NCBI GenBank assembly: GCA_964580215.1
Contig: CAZOJT010000010.1
Location: 18,092 to 82,091, forward strand
Origin: SM23-73-3 sp964580215
GTDB lineage: Bacteria; Zixibacteria; MSB-5A5; SM1-73
DNA length: 64,000 bases
Direction of reading: 5' to 3'
The notes beneath the pieces are model-generated. The model saw only the letters and a program-made list of their open reading frames with translations. It did not search any database and had not been told where the DNA came from. This document shows positions 42,306 to 50,476 of the stretch, one piece after another. How positions within the stretch are numbered: the stretch's first letter is position 1; each line of letters starts with the position of its first letter. A program made the translations under genes and the position numbers.

Positions 42306-43433
42306 TTGAGAGGTGAATGGTCCACAAAAATGTGGGATATTGCGTCGCAGACTAAAATCAAGCTGGCAATTCTGAGGAAGTATCTGGGAGCTTGGGCGAC
42401 AATCTTAAAAGTCCAGAAAATCCTCTACTATGTCGACGGCTTCGCGGGCCCCGGCTGGTTATGGAATCCTCGGGCGGGAGAGAAAGTATTTGGTTCTCCT
42501 GTGCAGCCGATTCAGCTCTATCTGGATCATCGTTTCGACAAAGGCTGGGACTACGAGTTAAGGCTGGTAAACATCGAAAAGAAGAAGACGTATTTCGAAC
42601 AGTTGGAGAAAGAGACCTCTGAATATAAGAAGAAAGGCGTGAAAATCAGAAACATCCGTGGTGAATTCCTAGACAAACTTGAGGACATTCTCTCCGAGAT
42701 AAGCCAATATCATACTTTTTTGTTCATCGACCCTTTCGGGATTTCGGGAATTGAGTTCTCGGAACTGGAGGCAGTATTAGTAAGACAGAACACTGAAATA
42801 CTTCTAAACTTCAACTACGATGGTCTGCAAAGATGCATCGGCGACCTGAAAAAGATAAGGGTTCGTGACCCGAAGATGAGAGCAAAGGCACAAAGTACCA
42901 TAGACAGAGTCTGTAAATTACTGAACATTACTGAGCAGGAGCTGGAACAGACTGTGACATCGAGCGGCATATCCAAATATAAGCAAATCTCGCTCCTGAA
43001 GAAATATCGGGACAATCTCTGGAAATACAAAACCTACGTGTACCCGTTACCTATCAACTTCCCTGGTACTGAGAGGACGTTTTACTATCTTATCTTCATG
43101 ACTGAGAACATCATTGCTCTTAAAATCATGAAGGACGTTATGAAAAAGGCAAAGAAGATGGAGAAGGGTGAGCAGTTGTTCTTACCTTTGCCAGAAATCG
43201 ATATTGATGCATTAAGAAAAAGGTTGTTTGAATTATATGCGGGGAAATCAATTGCCGTAAAAGAAATCTACAAAGATTGGTTGCCAAAAGTGTCAATTAT
43301 TGATGGCGAGGACTATCTATCTCGAGATATTGACAAAGCGTTGAATTCAATGGCAAAGGATTCCGATATACCCGTGACCAAAGACGCAGGAGAGGCACCT
43401 TGGAATCCTATTTACCGATTTGGTAGATTATGA
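42306..43433 (+). CDS. tcmP: Three-Cys-motif partner protein TcmP
   Basis: The 375-residue protein matches the TcmP family: an N-terminal KLAILRKYLGAWATIL helix, YVDGFAGPG (a methyltransferase-like motif I), LRLVNIEK, and HTFLFIDPFGISGIEF in the motif IV position. The Rossmann-like fold suggests methyl transfer, but no activity is established. TcmP genes are paired with radical SAM-type genes carrying three cysteines. The next gene is exactly that and overlaps by four bases (ATGA). The start TTG 42306 is uncertain; ATG 42330 is possible. It lies just after recA-recX. Confidence 0.82.
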   Translation: MRGEWSTKMWDIASQTKIKLAILRKYLGAWATILKVQKILYYVDGFAGPGWLWNPRAGEKVFGSPVQPIQLYLDHRFDKGWDYELRLVNIEKKKTYFEQLEKETSEYKKKGVKIRNIRGEFLDKLEDILSEISQYHTFLFIDPFGISGIEFSELEAVLVRQNTEILLNFNYDGLQRCIGDLKKIRVRDPKMRAKAQSTIDRVCKLLNITEQELEQTVTSSGISKYKQISLLKKYRDNLWKYKTYVYPLPINFPGTERTFYYLIFMTENIIALKIMKDVMKKAKKMEKGEQLFLPLPEIDIDALRKRLFELYAGKSIAVKEIYKDWLPKVSIIDGEDYLSRDIDKALNSMAKDSDIPVTKDAGEAPWNPIYRFGRL

Positions 43434-44356
43434 TAAAATCAAAAGAGCCAAAAGGCCTCAAGCAGATAAAAGACGGGTCGATCATCAAGAGGTTTGACAA
43501 GACTCCTTCTCCCATCAAAGCAACGGATGTCGTCTGCCCTCACTTCCTGGAATTGAAGTGGGCCACAGGATGTCCCTTCGATTGTTCATGGTGTTATCTA
43601 AAAGGAACTCTGAGATTCCTCCCCCAGAAGGCTAAACCTAGGATAAAGGACTATAACAAAATCGAGTCACATGTAAAGGCTTTCTTTTCTTTGGCAGAAC
43701 ATCCCAGAGAAATCCTCAATACCGGCGAACTCGCTGATTCCCTTATGTTCGAAAACTCAGGAAGGCCTTTTTCGAAATTCATCATCTCTCTTTTCGAGAT
43801 ACAATCGAAGCACAAAGTCCTGTTTCTAACCAAATCAGCCAATGTTAAAAATTTGTTGGGGATCAATCCGCATAGGCAAGTTATAGTGAGTTTTAGCCTC
43901 AATGCCGACGAAGTGGCAAGGAAGTGGGAAAAGGGAGCGCCGAAGGTGTTGGATAGGATAGAAGCGGCAAAAATGATACAAGAAGCAGGTTATGAGACAA
44001 GAATTAGAATTGATCCGATGATCCCTGTCCCCAATTGGGAAATTTACTATCGAAAGCTCATAGACCAAATTTTCGAAAACATCATCCCAGAAAGGATTAC
44101 TTTGGGGTCTTTAAGGGGCCTGCAGAGCACCATCAATGGAAGCACAGATAAGTCCTGGCTAAAATACCTTTCGGAGTCCTCTAACTGGGGTAAGAAAGTT
44201 GAGTTCACACTTCGATACGAAATGTATCGCGCAGTGTTGAATTATCTTCTTAAAAAGCATGATTACAAACGAGTGGCTTTGTGCAAAGAAACAAAAGCCA
44301 TGTGGAAAAAACTTGGGATGGACTACAAAAAGATCAAATGTAACTGCATTTGGTAA
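43430..44356 (+). CDS. Radical SAM protein related to spore photoproduct lyase (TcmP partner)
   Basis: The 308-residue protein has a CxxxCxxC cluster motif in WATGCPFDCSWCYLKG (about residues 51-66). It also has the phrases FLTKSANVKNLL and SFSLNADEVARKWEKGAP, then RIEAAKMIQEAGYETRIRID, which match the SplB-like group. Spore photoproduct lyase repairs thymine dimers; members in non-spore-formers have unknown substrates. Translational coupling to TcmP, plus recA and recX upstream, hints at nucleic-acid repair or modification (inference). It ends with CNCIW, two further cysteines. Confidence 0.82.
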   Translation: MIKSKEPKGLKQIKDGSIIKRFDKTPSPIKATDVVCPHFLELKWATGCPFDCSWCYLKGTLRFLPQKAKPRIKDYNKIESHVKAFFSLAEHPREILNTGELADSLMFENSGRPFSKFIISLFEIQSKHKVLFLTKSANVKNLLGINPHRQVIVSFSLNADEVARKWEKGAPKVLDRIEAAKMIQEAGYETRIRIDPMIPVPNWEIYYRKLIDQIFENIIPERITLGSLRGLQSTINGSTDKSWLKYLSESSNWGKKVEFTLRYEMYRAVLNYLLKKHDYKRVALCKETKAMWKKLGMDYKKIKCNCIW

Positions 44357-44406
44357 GAAAACGAGTTGGTGTTAAATAGATCTCCAGAATTTCATAAATT
44401 GGTATT

Positions 44407-44853
44407 ATGACACATACAATAACATTAGAGCCAATTGGAATAATTCATTCTCCCTATCAGAAGAAGGAGGATATCCCCATACAGGGAGCTTTCAAGCCTG
44501 AAGGTGTGGAAGCTATCGAGATTTTTGAGAAATATGTTGAGGGGTTGAAAGATGTGGAGGGATTTTCGCATCTTTTGATCATCTATTTTTTTCACAAGTT
44601 AAAGGACTTCTCCCTTATGGCTAAGCCCTTCTTGGAGGACAAACTGCACGGCATCTTTGCTATAAGGTCACCACATCGACCCAATCATCTGGGAGTTTCG
44701 GTGGTAAAACTAATAGAGAGAAAGGGGAATTTGTTGAAAATTGGAGAAATCGACGTTTTTGACGGGACTCCTCTTTTGGATATTAAGCCCTATGTGCCTC
44801 AATTTGACCAACGAAAAGACGTAAAGATAGGATGGTTGGAAAAACACATTTAG
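44407..44853 (+). CDS. trmO: tRNA (N6-threonylcarbamoyladenosine(37)-N6)-methyltransferase TrmO
   Basis: The 148-residue TsaA/TrmO-type protein opens ITLEPIGIIHSPYQKKEDIP. It has the family core FSHLLIIYFF, FAIRSPHRPNHLGVSVVKL and DVFDGTPLLDIKPYVPQFD. TrmO adds a methyl group to t6A at position 37 of certain tRNAs using SAM. At 148 residues it is the single-domain form without the C-terminal extension of E. coli TrmO. Confidence 0.9.
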   Translation: MTHTITLEPIGIIHSPYQKKEDIPIQGAFKPEGVEAIEIFEKYVEGLKDVEGFSHLLIIYFFHKLKDFSLMAKPFLEDKLHGIFAIRSPHRPNHLGVSVVKLIERKGNLLKIGEIDVFDGTPLLDIKPYVPQFDQRKDVKIGWLEKHI

Positions 44854-44890
44854 ACGGAAACCTCAACGGGGTTTTGAAAAAGTCGCCGAA

Positions 44891-44947
44891 TTGTAGTTGC
44901 TCGATTTATCGAGCTTACAAAAAGCCCAATAAATTGGGCAACTACAA
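44891..44947. repeat. GTAGTTGC inverted-repeat element, complete copy
   Basis: 57 bp with ends TTGTAGTTGC and GCAACTACAA and inner stems GCTCGATTTATCGAGC and GCCCAATAAATTGGGC. It is preceded by TTTTGAAAAAGTC as at 17771. It lies between trmO and alaS. Related copies are at 1853, 5832 and 17789, with halves at 1658, 25582, 33792, 34018 and 47732. Confidence 0.8.
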
Positions 44948-44990
44948 CTCCTTCCGAAAGGAGAATGAATAGTTAAAACACAAGGCAAAA

Positions 44991-47612
44991 ATGAAAAGCT
45001 ACCAGATTAGAGAAAAATTCTTGAAATTCTTCGAACAAAGGAATCATAAGATCTATCCCAGCTCATCTCTAATCCCCAAGGATGATCCCACCCTTCTTTT
45101 TGCCAATGCAGGGATGAATCAATTCAAAGATATTATCCTGGGGAAAAAGAAAGCAGAGCACAAAAGGGCGGTTTCCTGTCAAAAGTGCATCCGGGTTTCG
45201 GGAAAACACAACGATCTGGAAGAGGTGGGGAAGGATACCTCTCATCACACCTTTTTTGAGATGCTGGGAAACTGGTCTTTTGGTGACTACTTTAAAAAAG
45301 AGGCGATAATCTATGCCTGGGAGTTTTTGACTGAAGTATGTGGACTCCCCAAAGACAAATTGTGGGCTACTGTATTTCGAGATGATGATGAATCGGAAAA
45401 ACTGTGGTATGAGTGCACGGACATTAAAAAGGGAAGGGTCTTAAGATTCGACAAGAAAGAGAATTTCTGGGAGATGGGAGAGGTGGGTCCATGTGGTCCC
45501 TGCTCGGAAATTCATTACGACAAAGGGGAGAAATACAAATGTGATCGTCCTGATTGCGGGGTTAACTGCCCCTGTGGCAGGTTCGTGGAGGTGTGGAATT
45601 TAGTATTCATGCAGTTTAATCGGGATGAGAAAGGAAATCTTTCTGATCTGCCCGCCAAAGTAGTCGATACCGGCATGGGTTTCGAACGGCTGACCGCCAT
45701 CATGCAGAATGTGGATTCCAACTATGACACTGATCTTTTCCGCCCCCTGTTCAAAGAGATTGAGAAGATGTCCTCACTGTCGTATAAAGACTTAGATCAC
45801 CAGGAGCCCCTCGGGACTACTCCTCGGGACGAGTCCTTTCGAGTGATCGCCGATCACATTCGGGCTCTATCTTTTGCCATAGCTGACGGAGCGATACCTT
45901 CCAACGAGGGACAGGGTTATGTGGTGCGAAGGATATTAAGAAGAGCCGCCCGTCATGGAAGGCTTTTGGGACTTCATAAACCTTTCATCTATCAACTCTC
46001 CAGCGTGGTGGTGGATTTGATGGGAAAAATATATCCGGAGCTTGAGGCCAAGAAGGAACATGTAGCTTTAGTTATTAAATCCGAGGAGGAAAGATTTGAG
46101 GAAACCTTGGACTTGGGGCTGGAGCTTTTTGGAAAGGTAACGGAAAGAGTTAAAAGTGAAGGCGGAAATACCATCCCCGGAGGAGAGGTGTTTAAACTTT
46201 ACGATACTTTTGGATTCCCTCTTGATCTGACTCAGGTAATGGCAAGAGAAAATGGGTTATCTATCGATCTTTCAGGTTTCGAGAGACTTTTGGAAGAACA
46301 AAGAGAAAGATCAAGAACTTCTATTAAGACTATCTGCTCGGAGGCAGTGATTTTAGACAAAGTTGGAGAGTGTTATTTTGTCGGATATGAAAAAGATGAG
46401 GAAAAAGCTAAAGTGCTTTATTCGCCTAATAAAAATATGTTAATCCTCGACAACACCCCATTTTATGCTGAGGCCGGGGGACAGGTGGGTGACGCCGGAG
46501 TCATCTCATCAGAGGGCTTTGAATTCCAGGTTGAAGATACCAAGAAGGAAGGGGATGCCATAATTCATGTGGGGAAAGTTACCAAGGGGAAGATCGAAGA
46601 TGTAATAAACAAACAGGTTTTGGCCAGGGTGGATATCGAAAGAAGAAATGCCATAAAGAGGAACCATACTGCCACTCATCTTTTGCATAAGGCTTTAAGA
46701 GATACGTTGGGTGAGCATGTGAATCAATCCGGCTCTCTGGTGGCGCCGGATAGATTGAGGTTTGACTGCACTTATTTCAAAGCTTTGGATGAAGCCGAAC
46801 TAAAAAAGGTGGAGTATCTGGTTAACCAAAAGGTTTGGGAGAACAGTCCGGTTGGGTGCAGGGAGCTCCCGATAGAGGAGGCCAAAAAACTGGGTGCGAT
46901 GGCATTGTTCGGAGAGAAGTATGGAGATGTTGTGCGGATGGTGGAGGTGGAAGGATATTCCAGAGAGCTTTGCGGAGGCACCCATGTGTGTGCCACCGGC
47001 GAGATCGGCTTATTCAAAATCGTCTCGGAGACCGGAATTGCGGCAGGCATGCGACGAATCGAGGCAGTGACCGGTGAAGCCGCTTACCAGTTTATCAGTA
47101 AACAAAAAGAGCTTCTGGATGATCTGGCATTCATCTTAAAAACGACAGAAGAGAATTTGAAAGATAGAGTAGAGACCCTGGTTAAGATCAACAAGCAATT
47201 GGAGAAGAAGGTAAAAGAGGCTCAAAAGGAGTCTGCTAAAAACAGGATAGAAAAACTGGCGGAAAGCTGTGTGGACGTAAATGGGATCAGGGTAATTGCC
47301 CACCAGGTGGAAACGGAAACTCGGGATGATCTTTTAGAGTTGGGAGATATAATCAGAGAAAGATTAAAGTCAACCGTGGGAGTTTTAGCCGGGATCATCG
47401 ATGAAAAGATCGCCTTCGTGGCTGTGGTGACCGACGATTTGATCAAGTCCAAGAAAATCAAAGCAGGTGAAGTAGTCAAAGAGATAGCCAGACTTGTGGG
47501 TGGAACCGGAGGAGGCAAGCCCCATTTAGCCCAAGGAGGGGGAAAGGATTTAGGCAAGCTAAAGAACGCATTGGATAGCTTGCCGGAGATTGTGAAAAAA
47601 ATGATTAAGTGA
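44991..47612 (+). CDS. alaS: Alanyl-tRNA synthetase
   Basis: The 873-residue protein has class II catalytic motifs near the N-terminus (FANAGMNQFKD, RAVSCQKCIRVSGKHNDLE, HHTFFEMLGNWSFGDYFK, in parts). A tRNA-recognition region follows, then the editing domain with zinc residues in RNHTATHLLHKALR and LCGGTHVCATGEIG. The C-terminal C-Ala ends GGTGGGKPHLAQGGG. It charges tRNA-Ala and clears mischarged Ser and Gly. The full length suggests an intact housekeeping gene. Confidence 0.97.
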   Translation: MKSYQIREKFLKFFEQRNHKIYPSSSLIPKDDPTLLFANAGMNQFKDIILGKKKAEHKRAVSCQKCIRVSGKHNDLEEVGKDTSHHTFFEMLGNWSFGDYFKKEAIIYAWEFLTEVCGLPKDKLWATVFRDDDESEKLWYECTDIKKGRVLRFDKKENFWEMGEVGPCGPCSEIHYDKGEKYKCDRPDCGVNCPCGRFVEVWNLVFMQFNRDEKGNLSDLPAKVVDTGMGFERLTAIMQNVDSNYDTDLFRPLFKEIEKMSSLSYKDLDHQEPLGTTPRDESFRVIADHIRALSFAIADGAIPSNEGQGYVVRRILRRAARHGRLLGLHKPFIYQLSSVVVDLMGKIYPELEAKKEHVALVIKSEEERFEETLDLGLELFGKVTERVKSEGGNTIPGGEVFKLYDTFGFPLDLTQVMARENGLSIDLSGFERLLEEQRERSRTSIKTICSEAVILDKVGECYFVGYEKDEEKAKVLYSPNKNMLILDNTPFYAEAGGQVGDAGVISSEGFEFQVEDTKKEGDAIIHVGKVTKGKIEDVINKQVLARVDIERRNAIKRNHTATHLLHKALRDTLGEHVNQSGSLVAPDRLRFDCTYFKALDEAELKKVEYLVNQKVWENSPVGCRELPIEEAKKLGAMALFGEKYGDVVRMVEVEGYSRELCGGTHVCATGEIGLFKIVSETGIAAGMRRIEAVTGEAAYQFISKQKELLDDLAFILKTTEENLKDRVETLVKINKQLEKKVKEAQKESAKNRIEKLAESCVDVNGIRVIAHQVETETRDDLLELGDIIRERLKSTVGVLAGIIDEKIAFVAVVTDDLIKSKKIKAGEVVKEIARLVGGTGGGKPHLAQGGGKDLGKLKNALDSLPEIVKKMIK

Positions 47613-47929
47613 AGAACGCAGGCTGAAGCCTGCGGCTACCAAGAACGCACTGATAAAAAAATTGGATGAAGGTAGCCGCAACCTTCAGGTCGCGCTAAAA
47701 AGGATTATATGGATTAATTAACTTTAACCAGGTAGTTGCCCAATTCATTGGGCAGGAAAAAGTGATTGAAGACCCCTCTTCCTTGCATCCCCCTCTCCCC
47801 CGCCGTTGGCGGGATCTTCGACATGAAATGGAGGGAGAAAACAGGGGGTGAGGTAGAAGGAGGCCATAGTTTTGTTTTTGGTGCAATATAGGTTTATACA
47901 TTGAGAACTCTTTTAAAGGAGTCCAGAAA
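47613..47929. repeat. Intergenic region with GTAGTTGC half-element and filled hairpin
   Basis: A GCAGGCTGAAGCCTGC hairpin at about 47619-47636 resembles the host arms at 727-767 but is uninterrupted. A GTAGTTGCCCAATTCATTGGGC half-element lies at 47732-47753. The 24-bp micro-element sits in inverse orientation at 47799-47822. No gene is visible. Confidence 0.6.
47799..47822 (-). repeat. 24-bp palindromic micro-element, inverse orientation
   Basis: Read on the minus strand: head GTCGAAGAT, then CCCGCC-AAC-GGCGGG. It interrupts a CCCCCTCTCC...ATGAAATGGAGGG hairpin at the same loop position as the copy at 13754, between (T/C)AT and GGAG of that strand. Confidence 0.7.
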
Positions 47930-48889
47930 ATGTTTGGCATAGAAGAATTGAAGGAAAGGATTGAAATCACCGGAACAAGAGTTGAATGTCCGGTTAAAGG
48001 TTGCAGTGAAAAAGTAGAAAGACAACGAGTAGTTTTTAAGAAGGAGGATAGATTCAAGTGTCCGAAGCACAATATTTTCATCTCTCCATCAACGTTTGAA
48101 TACCCAAGTGAATTAGATAACCTACTTTGGAAAGAAAAGTCCGATCGAGAGCTACTTGAGAGAATAAAAAGATGGAAAAGAGAAAGTCGGATGGCACAGG
48201 ATAACAGTGAAGATGCCGTTAGCTGGAATGTTTTTAGATTTTTGGAAAGAAATAATCTAATTGAAGAGTTTCTAAGTTCGATCACCGGCACCCCAATAAA
48301 ATCATCTGAGGTGATTTATTGGTCATACAGCCAAAAAGAAGATAACAGCTGGCCTGAGTTAAATAAAGCGAGAAAAGAATTTGGTGAGGAAATAAAAAGG
48401 GGTTCGGAGCCCGATATCATAATCATAACTGACAAAGCATTGTTTTTTATTGAGGCGAAATTAACTGCTTCAAATAAAACAAAGCCCAGCGATGAGAGTA
48501 ATTCAAAAAAATATGAAACCGGCGGAGATAATTGGTTTTCAAAAGTCTTTAGGTCGGATTACAAAACGGTTGCAATAGATGAGAAGAAATATGAGTTATT
48601 ACGTTTCTGGCTACTCGGCACTTGGATGACAGAGCAACAGGACTTGGATTTCTATCTCGTTAATCTAGTGCGCGCTGAAAAGGAGCTAGACATTGAGGAT
48701 GTTTTCAAAAAGCATATTAACGAAAACCAACGAAGAAAATTTATGCGGGTAACATGGAAAGATATTTACCAATATATTTCAAACATAAATTTATCGAAAG
48801 ATAAAGATATTATGATAAGGTTCTTCAAAAATAAAACCATTGGGTACGATGGACATGGAAGATTGAGACAAGCATTTTCAATACCATGA
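47930..48889 (+). CDS. Putative PD-(D/E)XK nuclease with zinc-ribbon-like N-terminus
   Basis: A 319-residue protein of no named family that I can assign. The first 45 residues have cysteines and histidine spaced like a zinc ribbon (CPVKGCSEK, then FKCPKHN). The middle has SEPDIIIITDKALFFIEAKL, the proline-aspartate and E-x-K pattern of restriction-type PD-(D/E)XK nucleases. The rest is charged and helical. It stands alone after alaS with its own leader. An orphan restriction or defence nuclease is the likeliest reading, without a methyltransferase partner nearby. Confidence 0.55.
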   Translation: MFGIEELKERIEITGTRVECPVKGCSEKVERQRVVFKKEDRFKCPKHNIFISPSTFEYPSELDNLLWKEKSDRELLERIKRWKRESRMAQDNSEDAVSWNVFRFLERNNLIEEFLSSITGTPIKSSEVIYWSYSQKEDNSWPELNKARKEFGEEIKRGSEPDIIIITDKALFFIEAKLTASNKTKPSDESNSKKYETGGDNWFSKVFRSDYKTVAIDEKKYELLRFWLLGTWMTEQQDLDFYLVNLVRAEKELDIEDVFKKHINENQRRKFMRVTWKDIYQYISNINLSKDKDIMIRFFKNKTIGYDGHGRLRQAFSIP

Positions 48890-49085
48890 TAGGCGACACG
48901 CCACTCCTGTAAAAACTCCTTTTATACCGAAAAGGGTAGCCGCCCATCTGGGCGCAGAAAAAGTATAAAGATTGTGAACCTAATTGAAAACCTCTCCCCC
49001 TATCTCCCCCTCTCCATTTTATGGAGAGGGGGATGGGGGGTGAGGTAACTGAAAACTGCAAACTGAAGACTGAAAACTGGAAACT
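48890..49085. repeat. Intergenic region with the empty host hairpin
   Basis: CCCCCTCTCC-ATTTTAT-GGAGAGGGGG at 49006-49032 is the uninterrupted form of the hairpin split at 13737-13787. It sits within a longer stem (cctctccccctat...ggggggtgagg) over about 48991-49046. Confidence 0.7.
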
Positions 49086-49841
49086 ATGACCGTATATCAA
49101 AAGTTTTTGAATGTCAGAGACGAAAAAGGTGCGGGATTTTTGGTGCTCCTGGATCCGGATCGGATGAGCGTCCCCCAGATAGTTGAGTTAGCCCGAAAGT
49201 CGGAGAAAGGAGGGGCAGATGGATTTCTGGTAGGCTCCAGTCTGCTGCTTTCCACCAGATTCGATGAGGCGGTAAGAGAGATAAAAGCCAATGTTAGCAT
49301 TTCGGTGACCATCTTTCCGGGGAATGCAAATCAGGTATCCAGACATGCGGATGCCATTCTGTTTCTCTCGCTCATAAGCGGCAGGAACCCGCATCTCTTG
49401 ATTGGAGAGCAGGTCAAGGCGGCACCCGCGATAAAGGAATTCGGTCTGGAGCCAATCCCTACCGGGTATTTGATAATTGAGTCTGGAAGTGCCACCTCAG
49501 TTCAGTTCATGAGCGACACCCAACCTATCCCCAAAAACAAGCCCGACATCGTCAAAGCCCATGCTCTGGCAGCAGAGTATCTGGGAATGAGGTTCGTCTT
49601 TCTGGAGGCAGGCTCCGGCGCAGAAAATCCGGTGCCGGATAACATTATCCGTGAAGTAAAAGACTTCATCTCCATTCCCATCATAGTAGGGGGCGGGGTA
49701 AAAGACCCTGAGGTTGCATATAAGAAAGTGAAAAGTGGCGCCAGCTTTGTGGTGGTCGGAAATTTCTTAGAAGAAGATGACTCCATCATAAAAGAGTTCG
49801 CCAATGCAATTCATATAGGCAAAAAGACAAAAGCTATGTAG
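49086..49841 (+). CDS. Geranylgeranylglyceryl phosphate synthase family (GGGPS/PcrB)
   Basis: A 251-residue TIM-barrel prenyltransferase. Motifs include LLDPDRMS, GGADGFLVGSSLL, IFPGNANQVS, DAILFLSLISGRNP, YLIIESGSATSV, VFLEAGSGAENPVP and the phosphate site VGGGVKDPE plus VVVGNF. The family joins sn-glycerol-1-phosphate to a polyprenyl diphosphate, the first committed step to archaeal-type ether lipids. Bacterial group II members are known in Bacteroidota and FCB candidate phyla. Product chain length cannot be read from the sequence. gmhA follows after ten bases, so they are probably one operon. Confidence 0.92.
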   Translation: MTVYQKFLNVRDEKGAGFLVLLDPDRMSVPQIVELARKSEKGGADGFLVGSSLLLSTRFDEAVREIKANVSISVTIFPGNANQVSRHADAILFLSLISGRNPHLLIGEQVKAAPAIKEFGLEPIPTGYLIIESGSATSVQFMSDTQPIPKNKPDIVKAHALAAEYLGMRFVFLEAGSGAENPVPDNIIREVKDFISIPIIVGGGVKDPEVAYKKVKSGASFVVVGNFLEEDDSIIKEFANAIHIGKKTKAM

Positions 49842-49851
49842 GTTGACTAGA

Positions 49852-50448
49852 ATGGATAGCAAGACAAACGACAAAGTCCGTTTAATTCAGAAAGAGATTC
49901 AGGAAAGCGTTGATCTGAAGAATCAGGTCAAAGAAAAGCTTTCGGAGAGGATAATCGAAGTTGCCCACGCTTTGGCAGAGTGTATCAAAAACGGGGGGAA
50001 GCTTTTGCTTTGCGGCAATGGTGGCTCAGCCGCAGATGCCCAGCATTTTGCTGGCGAGTTAGTCGTGAGACTTTCCTCAGATTATACCCGCAGCGCTCTT
50101 CCTGCCATTACGCTCTCCAGCAATGACTATGTCCTCACCGCCTGCGCCAACGACTTTGGCTTCGAACAGGTATTCTCCCGTCAGATCGAAGCGTTAGGCA
50201 AGCCCGAGGACGTGCTTTTGTGCATCAGCACCAGCGGCAATTCCCCTAATCTCATAACCGCGGCACGTAAGGCAAAAGAGAAAAAGATGAAAACCGTTGG
50301 GCTTTTAGGCAGAGACGGAGGGAAACTTAAAAGCCTTTCCGACCTGTCAATTATCGTCCCCTCAAACAACACCCCCCGAATTCAGGAAACACATATCTGC
50401 ATTTGCCATATCCTGTGTGAGTTGATTGAGAAAGAACTGTTTGGGTAA
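49852..50448 (+). CDS. gmhA: D-sedoheptulose 7-phosphate isomerase
   Basis: A SIS-domain protein of about 198 residues with LLLCGNGGSAADAQHFAGEL, CISTSGNSPNL and a late RIQETHICICHILCELIE. GmhA converts sedoheptulose 7-phosphate to D-glycero-D-manno-heptose 7-phosphate, the first step to the heptose of LPS core, consistent with an LPS-bearing cell (see lptD). ATG 49852 is preferred; a TTG at 49843 is in frame. Confidence 0.92.
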   Translation: MDSKTNDKVRLIQKEIQESVDLKNQVKEKLSERIIEVAHALAECIKNGGKLLLCGNGGSAADAQHFAGELVVRLSSDYTRSALPAITLSSNDYVLTACANDFGFEQVFSRQIEALGKPEDVLLCISTSGNSPNLITAARKAKEKKMKTVGLLGRDGGKLKSLSDLSIIVPSNNTPRIQETHICICHILCELIEKELFG

Positions 50449-50476
50449 CTTTTCGCCGTCGAAGGAGTAATATAAA

